Origin: JALRAP01 sp046340555
GTDB taxonomy: Bacteria; Bacteroidota; Bacteroidia; AKYH767-A; OLB10
Assembly: GCA_046340555.1 (NCBI GenBank)
Contig: JBKDSL010000061.1
Coordinates: 1-10,065, forward strand
Direction of reading: 5' to 3'
DNA length: 10,065 nt
Positions within the stretch are counted from its first letter, which is position 1, and each line of letters begins with the position of its first letter. Positions 1-6,370 of the stretch are shown one piece after another. A program made the position numbers and the translations under genes. A model generated the notes under the pieces. The model did no database searches. It worked only from the letters and a program-made list of their open reading frames with translations, and was not told the origin of the DNA.

Positions 1-361
1 TATCCATTTTATAAACGCCGGCCATAATCCTCCCGTTTTACTCCATCAGGAATCCGCTGAGTTGTTGGAGGCAGGCACTACAGGACTTGGCATGTTTGAT
101 GATTTGCCTTTCTTGAAAAGCGGTTCGGCAACTTTCGATAAAGGTTCATTGTTATTCTGCTATACCGATGGTATTACGGACATGGAGAACATGCATGGCT
201 CTGCGTTTGGTTCCGATAACTTGGAAAAACTTTTGCGCGATCATTTTCATGTTGGCAACATGAGTGAATTGCATGATAATATGGTAGCGTCTTTCGATGA
301 CTATCGTGGAGGCACGGCCTTCCCCGATGATGTGACTTTCTTAAGTGTGAGGTTTAGCTGA
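1..361 (+). CDS. SpoIIE/PP2C-type serine/threonine phosphatase, C-terminal part (5' truncated)
   Basis: The reading frame is open from base 2 to the TGA at 359-361 and encodes the last 119 residues; the N-terminus lies outside the window. What remains matches the C-terminal half of SpoIIE/RsbU-type PP2C phosphatases. In order it has the core strand motif INAGHNPPVLL, a GLGMFDDLPF segment, the metal-site motif LLFCYTDGITD with its conserved Asp, an FG-x-DNLEKLL helix, and the terminal FPDDVTFLSV motif with the second metal-binding Asp pair. Family members dephosphorylate anti-sigma-factor antagonists or other phospho-Ser/Thr proteins, usually downstream of a PAS, GAF, HAMP or 7TM sensor domain. 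That sensor, if present, is not visible, so the input signal is unknown. The gene is convergent with the Wzy-like gene and their stop codons overlap by 8 bp. The family call is secure; the substrate is not. Confidence 0.9.
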   Translation, partial: IHFINAGHNPPVLLHQESAELLEAGTTGLGMFDDLPFLKSGSATFDKGSLLFCYTDGITDMENMHGSAFGSDNLEKLLRDHFHVGNMSELHDNMVASFDDYRGGTAFPDDVTFLSVRFS

Positions 362-1817
362 TCTGTTTTCCCTCTGGATTATTGGCTTTCCTACTGTGGT
401 AGATGTCAAGCGCCACAATTGCCGCGATGAAACCCCAATATGGAACTGATGCTTTTTCAGTGTCCAGGAAATTGTTCAGGGTTGCATGAACCCAATAGGT
501 GATCAGGCCCAATACCAGTCCTTTGGTTGCAAGTCGAACTTCACGATCCTCGGAATGAATAATGATTCGTGAAGCTCTGTAAACAACAGTTAGTAAAATC
601 AGAATGAAAAAGAAAGAGCCAAGGATTCCTTGTTCAGCTAAGGCTCCTATGTATTCGCTATGTGCGTTTCCTCCTTCACCGAAGTTGGTGCTTATGATGG
701 TGCGCTCACTGAATTTTTGGAATGGAGCATATTGAAACATGTAGGTTCCAGGCCCCCACCCTAAAACAGGTTTTTCTGCGAACATCCGGATAGCGCAACC
801 CCAACGATTGATACGCTCTACATTGGATGCGTCAGTTGTGATGTTGGAAACAGATTGTACGTGTGAGGCATAATCGGTTGACGATTGCTCTTCGTTTCGC
901 TCTAGCTCCATCTTGATGGCTGTCCAGTTGAGCAATACCAATACCACAAAGGCAAAGGCGGTTCCAACAACAATGGAGGTTTTGATTCGTAGTGCGAAAA
1001 TGAAATAACAAACTAGTGCGGCAACCAAGCTGACCCATGCAGCCCTGGTATAGGATAATACTATGGCACCAACAAATACTGATAATGTAATAAAGCAAGC
1101 AATGCGAAATTGTTTTGTCTTACTCCGATCATCTAAGAATCCGAGCATGACTGGGATAAACATGGCAATTACCGCTGCATATGCGGTGTGGTCGTTGTAA
1201 AAGGGAGTCATGGCTGAATGAGCCGCTTTCTCAGTAAAACCCGCAGCAGCGTGAGTTGCAGTGGTGTATGCAATTACTCCCAGCAATGGAACGATGTAAC
1301 ACCAAATGAAGATGTTTATTTTGTTCCGTTCCTTGAATAGTATCGCCGTCAGGTAGAAAAAAATACCAACAAAACAGACCCTGGCCAATGTCGCCTTGAT
1401 GGATACCAATGGCATTGTACTGGTTAGACTGGTAATCAACATCCAAAACAGATGAATCAAAATGGCTAGACTAACCGGGTGAAGTAACAGTTTTCGGTCC
1501 AAATCTCGAAAATACAATTGTCTCGACAAGAAAATCAAAAGCAGGCCGAACATCAATGGTTCTGACGGGAGGCTTACACCAATTCCAATGGAAGTGTGTT
1601 GTAGATTTAAGGAAAAAGGAGTCAGAACAACGCAAAGCAACAGCATCAAATCCATCCTGTAAATGGACACCAAAACAATTGCAAGTATTATAGGCAAGCC
1701 TAGTAGCAAGAAGTTCTCGCTGGCAATCGAAATGGCGCAAATAATGGCATAAATCAAAGCCGACCAATAAATCACTTTATCGGAGACCTTGCTGCTTTGA
1801 GTGTTGGTCGATGCCAA
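354..1817 (-). CDS. O-antigen ligase / polysaccharide polymerase-like membrane protein (Wzy_C family)
   Basis: This is a 487-residue polytopic inner-membrane protein with about ten or more hydrophobic segments. A large polar loop spans roughly residues 300-395. Family hallmarks are NDHTAYA (208-214), SYTRAAW (255-261), a GWGPGTYMFQY segment (353-363) and NAHSEYIGALAEQGILG (384-400), the typical Wzy_C/WaaL loop and re-entry motif. Such proteins join undecaprenyl-linked glycan units to each other (Wzy) or to lipid A core or another acceptor (WaaL); sequence alone does not separate the two. The start used is TTG at 1815-1817, 21 bp after the stop of the Wzz-like gene. No ATG occurs in frame until residue 55, which is inside the second hydrophobic stretch. 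A GTG at residue 15 is an alternative start. It is the last gene of the flippase-Wzz operon, and its stop overlaps the convergent phosphatase gene. Confidence 0.87.
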   Translation of the reverse strand: MASTNTQSSKVSDKVIYWSALIYAIICAISIASENFLLLGLPIILAIVLVSIYRMDLMLLLCVVLTPFSLNLQHTSIGIGVSLPSEPLMFGLLLIFLSRQLYFRDLDRKLLLHPVSLAILIHLFWMLITSLTSTMPLVSIKATLARVCFVGIFFYLTAILFKERNKINIFIWCYIVPLLGVIAYTTATHAAAGFTEKAAHSAMTPFYNDHTAYAAVIAMFIPVMLGFLDDRSKTKQFRIACFITLSVFVGAIVLSYTRAAWVSLVAALVCYFIFALRIKTSIVVGTAFAFVVLVLLNWTAIKMELERNEEQSSTDYASHVQSVSNITTDASNVERINRWGCAIRMFAEKPVLGWGPGTYMFQYAPFQKFSERTIISTNFGEGGNAHSEYIGALAEQGILGSFFFILILLTVVYRASRIIIHSEDREVRLATKGLVLGLITYWVHATLNNFLDTEKASVPYWGFIAAIVALDIYHSRKANNPEGKQIS

Positions 1818-1838
1818 AATAAAGGTGATGTATGTAGG

Positions 1839-2825
1839 TTACTGGTTCGCTTGGTTTGCCGACAATCTTTTCCTGTTTTCCAAGATGATAATGGTGAGTA
1901 AGGAAATAGCAAGCGCTGAAACGGTGGCAAATAAAATAATCAGACTTCTAACCGGATATGATTTCTTTTCGGCTGGAACTGCTGGTGATACCACGTTAGA
2001 ATAAGTGAGTTCTTTGGTGAGGTCTTTCAACACTTCATCGTAACGCTTCTTGATATCTAAATACACAGCTCTTTCCGCGGTTAGGTTTTCAGTTAATGCA
2101 ATGAATTCCGTTCCCTTGTCACCAAGCTTTTCCATTACCTTGTCCATTCTCCCGCTACCGTTTCCTGCATTGCCTTTAGCAAGCTCATCATAGTACGTTC
2201 TACTGAAAGATCTGATTTGTTGATCGAAATCCAAAATGCCATAGTTCTTTCTAATTTCTAGAATTCGCTTCTCCAAAGAATCAACCTCTGCAGTTTTTAA
2301 TTTCAACTGATTTCCTAGAATCACCACAACCTCTGCAGATTTGGTTCTTTGCAAGGTCTTCGCTTTTTTATGGAACTTGGAAATGATGGAGTCGACCATG
2401 TCGCTCGCTATTTTCGGATCCGTATCCAGAACGTTTATTTCAACTGATTCGAATTTGGTTTTGTCAACAGTGATGTTTTCCTGCATCATGCCATGCAGTG
2501 TGGTTAAAGGATACTTTATGTTCGTGTCGATTTCATAATGTTCAAAAAGCTTGAAGTCTTTGATTATCTCGTCGCGAATCTCATCTGATCCGAAAAGCTG
2601 AATCATCTGCTCGGTAGGACTTTCAGTTGAGTATGGTATCAGGTTGGATGGATAAACAATTGCTGTGGATTTGTATTTGGGCTTGATGAAAAGTTCTGAT
2701 GAAAAAAATACTGATAGAGCTACAGTTCCTCCAGCTATTAGGCTCAATTGTTTAGCATATCTTCTGATTATTCCGAAGATAAATCCTGCGTCAAAAACTA
2801 CTTGTTTGTTGGGCTCTTGGTTCAT
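1839..2825 (-). CDS. Wzz-type polysaccharide chain-length determinant (PCP family)
   Basis: This 328-residue protein has the classic polysaccharide co-polymerase layout. A short cytoplasmic N-terminus is followed by one transmembrane helix (about 25-44), a long periplasmic region (about 45-290) and a second transmembrane helix (about 292-315) with a basic cytoplasmic tail. The entry KPKYKSTAIVYPSN after the first helix is typical of Wzz_N domains. Charged heptad-rich stretches around 155-200 and 235-275 suggest coiled coils. The segment before the second helix holds prolines 281, 284 and 291 (PAVPAEKKSYP), matching the proline-rich signature of the family. There is no Walker motif or tyrosine-kinase domain, so it is not a Wzc-type fusion. 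It probably sets the chain length of the glycan made by the Wzy-like protein encoded 21 bp downstream. The start ATG at 2823-2825 is unambiguous. Confidence 0.88.
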   Translation of the reverse strand: MNQEPNKQVVFDAGFIFGIIRRYAKQLSLIAGGTVALSVFFSSELFIKPKYKSTAIVYPSNLIPYSTESPTEQMIQLFGSDEIRDEIIKDFKLFEHYEIDTNIKYPLTTLHGMMQENITVDKTKFESVEINVLDTDPKIASDMVDSIISKFHKKAKTLQRTKSAEVVVILGNQLKLKTAEVDSLEKRILEIRKNYGILDFDQQIRSFSRTYYDELAKGNAGNGSGRMDKVMEKLGDKGTEFIALTENLTAERAVYLDIKKRYDEVLKDLTKELTYSNVVSPAVPAEKKSYPVRSLIILFATVSALAISLLTIIILENRKRLSANQANQ

Positions 2826-2898
2826 TTTTTGGGCTTGTGTGTTTGCGTCGTAAAGCTACAAAAAAGGTAGGTGCTGCCGAAACGTATTGTTGGCTTCC

Positions 2899-2921
2899 AT
2901 TTATTTGATATTCAAATAAAT
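2899..2921. repeat. perfect 10-bp inverted repeat after the flippase stop
   Basis: The arms ATTTATTTGA and TCAAATAAAT pair perfectly around a 3-nt loop TAT. The element starts 3 nt after the flippase stop codon on the minus strand, in the 99-bp gap before the Wzz-like gene. It is AT-only apart from one pair, and no U-tract follows it, so it is a poor rho-independent terminator. It could be a weak attenuator, an mRNA processing or stability hairpin, or a dyad operator for the downstream gene. Confidence 0.5.
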
Positions 2922-2924
2922 AAC

Positions 2925-4376
2925 CTACTCTTGTTGGCGCCAAATACTCAAAAGGTCGCCAATGCTTATGGCTTTGGTCAACAGCGCCCAAAAAATTGCC
3001 AGGAAAGCGGATAACAAAGTGTGGGATAAAGGGAAGTCAAATTTCAATTCGATTTTGGAAATCCAAATGCATGAGAGCATGGTTAGTGAGGCAAAAACGA
3101 TGAGTCTTCCTAAAAAATATCGGTTGATGGAAATATTGAATAATCTTATTGCAAGTAAAATCTGTCCGAATGCCATCAGCAATTGAGTAATCATGCTTGC
3201 AATAGCCGCACCGTTGGCTTCCATAACAGGAATGAGTAGTAGATTCAAAATGATATTCAAGGCCATTGCACATGCTGCCAATTTGTTTAAAGCGCTTAGG
3301 TTTCCATTCGCGGTTAGTAACGCTCCGAAATTGTATGACACACACATGCCAACGAATGATACCATTAAGAAAACACCAACTTGCGCCGATTCCCTAGCAT
3401 TGTATTTGTAAAGCGCATCCATGATCTCCACATTATTGAAAAGATAAACAATCGCTGCGCCGAGTGCTGGAACCAGCATAAGTGATGTTGAAGTCTTGAG
3501 TAGTGGTTCTATATTGGATTTGGATTTGATCATATGTGAGAAAATCGGCAATAACAACCCGGCAAATAAATACGCCACCATATTGCCTGCCTCCATGAGT
3601 CGGTATGCCTGGGCATAAATGCCGGCCTGTTTTGCTCCATTGTCAAGGAGGCGTTCCAGCATCACAGAATCCACCCTGTTGTAAAAAGTCATCAAAAGAA
3701 TTAATGCAGCAAAAGGATAAGATTTCCTCAAAATCATAAGTGAAAACGCCTTATTCCATTTGATACCATTGAAATGTACCTTACCGGAAAGCAGGACAAG
3801 AGTCACAACAAGAGTGATTAAATACGATGCTGTTTGAGCATACACGAACCAATTAATCTGAAAGGATGGTCCACCAGCTCTTCCCCACAACAACCAACCG
3901 CAAATCAATATCATCAGACCTCGATCCAATACGGAAATGAAGCTGTCGTGCTTGAACATGTGCAATCCCGCTAGGTTTGAGCGTAGATAAAGAATGCCGG
4001 ATATTAATATCTGATTCAACAGTAGAACACCTAGGATACTTGTTTCTTCGATAGTATAGCCGATTGCCAATGCGATTACCGAGCTAATTAAAATGTATGC
4101 AACGGCCAATACCAGGCGAAGCATGATGATTCCGGAAATATGCTTTTGGAGCAGCTGGCGATTCATCGAAATGTTCCTGCTGTTGAAATTGGTAATGCCC
4201 AAATCAAGCAGGATATTTAGCAGCAATGAGAAATTGAATAAGGCATAATAATGACCGTAAGCCTCTGCGCCAGTGGCATTTTGAACGGCTCGGTCAATAC
4301 CGAAAAGCCAAAAAGGCTTAACCAATAGGTTCAACAACAATAAAAAGCCCAGATTGGCTATGAATTTCTTTTGCAT
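2925..4376 (-). CDS. Wzx/PST-type polysaccharide flippase
   Basis: This 483-residue membrane protein has about 12-14 hydrophobic helices and belongs to the polysaccharide-biosynthesis branch (PST/Wzx) of the MOP/MATE superfamily. Supporting features are an N-terminal KKFIANLGFLLLLNLLVKP segment, a LDLGITNFNSR motif after the second helix region, and NRVDSVMLERLLDNG (about 233-247) followed by AGIYAQAYRLMEAGNM. The last two are typical of this family in Bacteroidota. It should flip undecaprenyl-pyrophosphate-linked oligosaccharides to the periplasmic side. The start chosen is ATG at 4374-4376. The frame stays open upstream to 4628, but that extension would run antisense through ribonuclease HII and lacks family similarity. 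It is the first gene of the operon with the Wzz- and Wzy-like genes, and a promoter motif lies 16 bp upstream. Confidence 0.88.
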   Translation of the reverse strand: MQKKFIANLGFLLLLNLLVKPFWLFGIDRAVQNATGAEAYGHYYALFNFSLLLNILLDLGITNFNSRNISMNRQLLQKHISGIIMLRLVLAVAYILISSVIALAIGYTIEETSILGVLLLNQILISGILYLRSNLAGLHMFKHDSFISVLDRGLMILICGWLLWGRAGGPSFQINWFVYAQTASYLITLVVTLVLLSGKVHFNGIKWNKAFSLMILRKSYPFAALILLMTFYNRVDSVMLERLLDNGAKQAGIYAQAYRLMEAGNMVAYLFAGLLLPIFSHMIKSKSNIEPLLKTSTSLMLVPALGAAIVYLFNNVEIMDALYKYNARESAQVGVFLMVSFVGMCVSYNFGALLTANGNLSALNKLAACAMALNIILNLLLIPVMEANGAAIASMITQLLMAFGQILLAIRLFNISINRYFLGRLIVFASLTMLSCIWISKIELKFDFPLSHTLLSAFLAIFWALLTKAISIGDLLSIWRQQE

Positions 4377-4391
4377 TCGGGAAAATTGAAG

Positions 4392-4420
4392 CAAATTTAA
4401 CCCAATATTCCACCCGACAA
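4392..4420 (-). promoter_or_regulatory. Bacteroidota-type promoter for the flippase operon
   Basis: On the minus strand TTG (4420-4418) is followed after 18 nt by TAAATTTG (4399-4392). This fits the Bacteroidota consensus of a -33 TTG and a -7 TAnnTTTG. The predicted transcription start is near 4388, giving a leader of about 12 nt before the ATG at 4376. It lies in the 55-bp gap shared with the divergent ribonuclease HII gene. The consensus match is seen directly; activity is inferred. Confidence 0.55.
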
Positions 4421-4431
4421 TCGTTTGATAG

Positions 4432-5028
4432 ATGCTTAAAGAGTTCAAAAAGGGGAAGTCATTGGTGGCTGGTTGTGATGAAGCCGGTAGGGGATGCCTT
4501 GCCGGTCCGGTTTTCGCAGCCGCTGTAATACTTCCATCAGGCTTCAAACATCGTTTGTTGAACGATTCAAAGAAGATGAAAGAGCATGATCGGGACCTTT
4601 TGGCAGAGGTGATCAAGGATAAGGCCATAGCTTATGCAATTGCCATGTGTGATCATGACGAAATCGATCGGATAAACATCCTGAAAGCCTCGTTTTTGGC
4701 GATGCATCGTGCGGTTGACCAATTGGAAAAGCGTCCTGGATTATTGTTGATTGATGGAAACAGGTTCACATCATATCCTGAAACTCCGCATCAATGTGTG
4801 GTGGGTGGCGATGGTATATATACTTGCATTGCCGCGGCATCGGTGTTGGCAAAAACTTCTCGAGACGCTTATATGATGGAACTTCATAGGCAGTTTCCGC
4901 AATACGGATGGGACCGTAACAAGGCGTACGCAACCCAATCTCACCGTGAAGCCCTAATCAAGTTTGGCTATTCGCCAGTACATCGCAAGAGTTTCAGACT
5001 CGACTATCAGATCAAACTGGATCTTTAG
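4432..5028 (+). CDS. rnhB: ribonuclease HII
   Basis: This 198-residue cytoplasmic enzyme cleaves the RNA strand of RNA-DNA hybrids and nicks 5' of single ribonucleotides in DNA, starting ribonucleotide excision repair. All family motifs are present: AGCDEAGRGCLAGPV with catalytic D16 and E17, LNDSKK (43-48), INILKASFLAM (81-91), LLIDGNRF with catalytic D108, and VVGGD with D127, equivalent to the fourth acidic residue of the E. coli enzyme. These are followed by IAAASVLAKTSRD (133-145), then FPQYGWDRNKAYAT and a conserved His (171). The length matches the family, whose E. coli member is 198 residues. An in-frame TAG directly precedes the ATG, which fixes the start. It is transcribed divergently from the flippase. 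No full promoter consensus is visible on the plus strand in the 55-bp gap. Confidence 0.97.
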   Translation: MLKEFKKGKSLVAGCDEAGRGCLAGPVFAAAVILPSGFKHRLLNDSKKMKEHDRDLLAEVIKDKAIAYAIAMCDHDEIDRINILKASFLAMHRAVDQLEKRPGLLLIDGNRFTSYPETPHQCVVGGDGIYTCIAAASVLAKTSRDAYMMELHRQFPQYGWDRNKAYATQSHREALIKFGYSPVHRKSFRLDYQIKLDL

Positions 5029-5092
5029 GATTTCAACAATGGCCTGTAGATAAGTGGTTTGCGGCCTGTTAATTTAAGGTTCAACTGAAGCC

Positions 5093-5100
5093 TAGTTTTG
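5093..5100 (+). promoter_or_regulatory. possible -7 promoter element for the 30-residue ORF
   Basis: TAGTTTTG fits the Bacteroidota TAnnTTTG element and would start transcription near 5104, about 16 nt before the ATG at 5120. No TTG is found at the expected 17-23 nt upstream distance, so only half of the consensus is present. The motif is short enough to occur by chance in AT-rich DNA. Confidence 0.25.
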
Positions 5101-5119
5101 GGAAAACAGCGCCCGCTAC

Positions 5120-5212
5120 ATGAAAAGAGTTGTGAACTCATCTGTATTGCTGCTATTTATTCTAGTTGGAGCCATGATGGTTTTGTTCGTCGCTCGTGAC
5201 TTCCTGGTCTAA
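5120..5212 (+). CDS. candidate 30-residue single-pass membrane peptide
   Basis: ATG at 5120-5122 to TAA at 5210-5212 encodes 30 residues. MKRVVNSS is followed by about 17 hydrophobic residues (VLLLFILVGAMMVLFVA) and a short RDFLV tail. The shape, with a basic N-terminus, one helix and an acidic/basic tail, is that of a small membrane protein with its N-terminus inside, or a signal-anchor-like peptide. It sits alone in the 251-bp gap between ribonuclease HII and the convergent glucosaminidase, 91 bp after the former. A -7 promoter-like element precedes it and an inverted repeat follows 40 bp later. I recognise no family. A chance ORF of this length is common, but one with such a regular membrane-helix profile is less so. 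Its function is unknown. Confidence 0.35.
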   Translation: MKRVVNSSVLLLFILVGAMMVLFVARDFLV

Positions 5213-5252
5213 TTGGCCGGTTGTCCGAATCGAAAAACACTAACTGGTATAC

Positions 5253-5272
5253 ACCTTAAGTTTACTTAAGGT
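5253..5272. repeat. perfect 8-bp inverted repeat between convergent genes
   Basis: The arms ACCTTAAG and CTTAAGGT flank the loop TTTA. The element lies 7 bp beyond the stop of the glucosaminidase gene (minus strand) and 40 bp beyond the candidate 30-residue ORF (plus strand). That is where a shared transcription end is expected. No U-tract follows on either strand, so it may act as a weak bidirectional terminator or a 3'-end stabilising hairpin. Confidence 0.4.
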
Positions 5273-5279
5273 TAGGATA

Positions 5280-6239
5280 TCATCTTCGTATTCTCAGCTT
5301 TTGTCCGGTTTGGATCCTGATATCGTTTTCGAGCTTGTTGAGTTTTATCAACCTACTCAGCTTTACGCAATGTTCCTGTGCTATTTCTCTCAAGGTTTCA
5401 CCCTCTTCAACTATATGGAATTCATCGTCGGGTGTACCTCTTTTGGGTTTCAAATAAACGATTTCACCTTCATTTAGCAAATCATTCTTTTCGGCATCGT
5501 TGTATTTTAAAACCTGCCACAACCTCATGTCGTTTGCAATAGCTATTGAATACCAGGAGTCGCCTTTTTGTGCACGAATGAAAGGAACTCCGCTTCCAGT
5601 TTGACCTTTCTTGGGTTTGTTGGCATTAGCATGCTTCTTGTTTGGCCTGTCCTGGTTTTCTTTCTTTGGTTGAATCGTTGGTCGTTGCTGGGATACGGCA
5701 TCCGATGAGATGGGCATTTTGGCTCCTCCTTTGTCGTATTGATGTAACTCGTTCTCTTCAATCAATTTGATTAAAAGTTCGGCATATCTGGGATTGGTGG
5801 CATAACCCGCTTTTTTTAGTCCATGTGCCCATCCTTTGTAATCGGTTATATCCAAGTCGAACAGTGTCGCGTAGCGCGATCTAGTCCTTAAAAACAATCC
5901 ATGGTCATCATAGGAATCCAATACCGAACGGTATTTGCGGAAGCATTCATCCTTGGCGTCATCATCCATGATAAAGGTTTCTCCTGTCCACTCCTTGTGG
6001 CACTTGATTCCAAAATGGTTGTTGGCCTCTTTGGCCAGGTTGCTGTTTCCTGCGTCAGACTCTAAGATGCCTTGAGCCAAGGTTATACTGGCTGGAACAC
6101 CGGTTTTATGCATGTCGGTGATGGCTTCTTCCTTGTATTTTGAGACGTATTCGGTTGCGGTCATTCGCTTAGCGGGTTGGCCCACAGCCATACTGCCAGT
6201 AAATAACAATATCGCAAACAAGTTGTAAATTCTGTTCAT
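5280..6239 (-). CDS. secreted glucosaminidase (GH73-like) with two C-terminal LysM repeats
   Basis: This 319-residue exported peptidoglycan hydrolase probably cleaves N-acetylglucosaminyl bonds during wall remodelling or cell separation. Residues 1-20 (MNRIYNLFAILLFTGSMAVG) form a signal peptide. The catalytic domain spans about 30-170 and contains SITLAQGILESDAGNS with the presumed general acid Glu60, then NNHFGIKCHKEW and GWAHGLKKAGYATNPRYAE, all typical of the flagellar-FlgJ/glucosaminidase fold. A lysine-, proline- and asparagine-rich linker (about 175-220) joins it to two LysM domains at about 221-266 and 273-319, which bind peptidoglycan. ATGs upstream at 6254 and 6284 are in frame but would bury the signal peptide behind extra residues, so 6239 is preferred. 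It is divergent from the SDR gene and convergent with the 30-residue ORF. Confidence 0.92.
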   Translation of the reverse strand: MNRIYNLFAILLFTGSMAVGQPAKRMTATEYVSKYKEEAITDMHKTGVPASITLAQGILESDAGNSNLAKEANNHFGIKCHKEWTGETFIMDDDAKDECFRKYRSVLDSYDDHGLFLRTRSRYATLFDLDITDYKGWAHGLKKAGYATNPRYAELLIKLIEENELHQYDKGGAKMPISSDAVSQQRPTIQPKKENQDRPNKKHANANKPKKGQTGSGVPFIRAQKGDSWYSIAIANDMRLWQVLKYNDAEKNDLLNEGEIVYLKPKRGTPDDEFHIVEEGETLREIAQEHCVKLSRLIKLNKLENDIRIQTGQKLRIRR

Positions 6240-6297
6240 GGTTCGAAATGGCATTTTATGCAATGAAAACCAATAATGGCTCAATTAAGGGGCTGAT

Positions 6298-6314
6298 TTG
6301 AATTCATAATTCAA
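6298..6314. repeat. 7-bp inverted repeat in the divergent intergenic region
   Basis: TTGAATT and AATTCAA flank the spacer CAT, forming a perfect dyad in the 131-bp gap between the divergent glucosaminidase and SDR genes. It ends 23 bp before the -33 element of the SDR promoter candidate. It could be an operator controlling either gene, but the short AT-rich arms may also be chance. Confidence 0.25.
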
Positions 6315-6337
6315 CATGTCTATGTTAATTGTCCAAA

Positions 6338-6365
6338 TTGCTGCACTTGGTATGAGCTACATTTG
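6338..6365 (+). promoter_or_regulatory. Bacteroidota-type promoter for the SDR gene
   Basis: TTG (6338-6340) is followed after 17 nt by TACATTTG (6358-6365), a full match to the TTG / TAnnTTTG consensus. With the -7 element ending 5 bp before the ATG at 6371, transcription would start around 6369-6371. The mRNA would then be leaderless or nearly so. The consensus match is seen directly; the start point is inferred. Confidence 0.5.
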
Positions 6366-6370
6366 CAATC

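Noticed and set aside
3037..3345. 102-codon minus-strand ORF within the flippase gene in another frame
   Set aside because: The flippase frame carries the membrane helices and family motifs; this frame has neither.
4377..4628. N-terminal extension of the flippase frame up to an ATG at 4628
   Set aside because: It runs antisense through the well-supported rnhB gene, gives a low-complexity non-membrane peptide, and the family start with the first helix is at 4376.
5253..5272. Classical rho-independent terminator
   Set aside because: The stem is AT-rich and no U-tract follows on either strand, so it is kept only as an inverted repeat with a possible 3'-end role.
5029..5279. Structured RNA or riboswitch in the rnhB-glucosaminidase gap
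   Set aside because: Apart from the short ORF, a repeated GGCCTGT and the 8-bp dyad I see no extended pairing or known riboswitch pattern.
6240..6284. Upstream starts for the glucosaminidase at 6254 and 6284
   Set aside because: They would put up to 15 polar or mixed residues before an otherwise standard signal peptide that begins at 6239.
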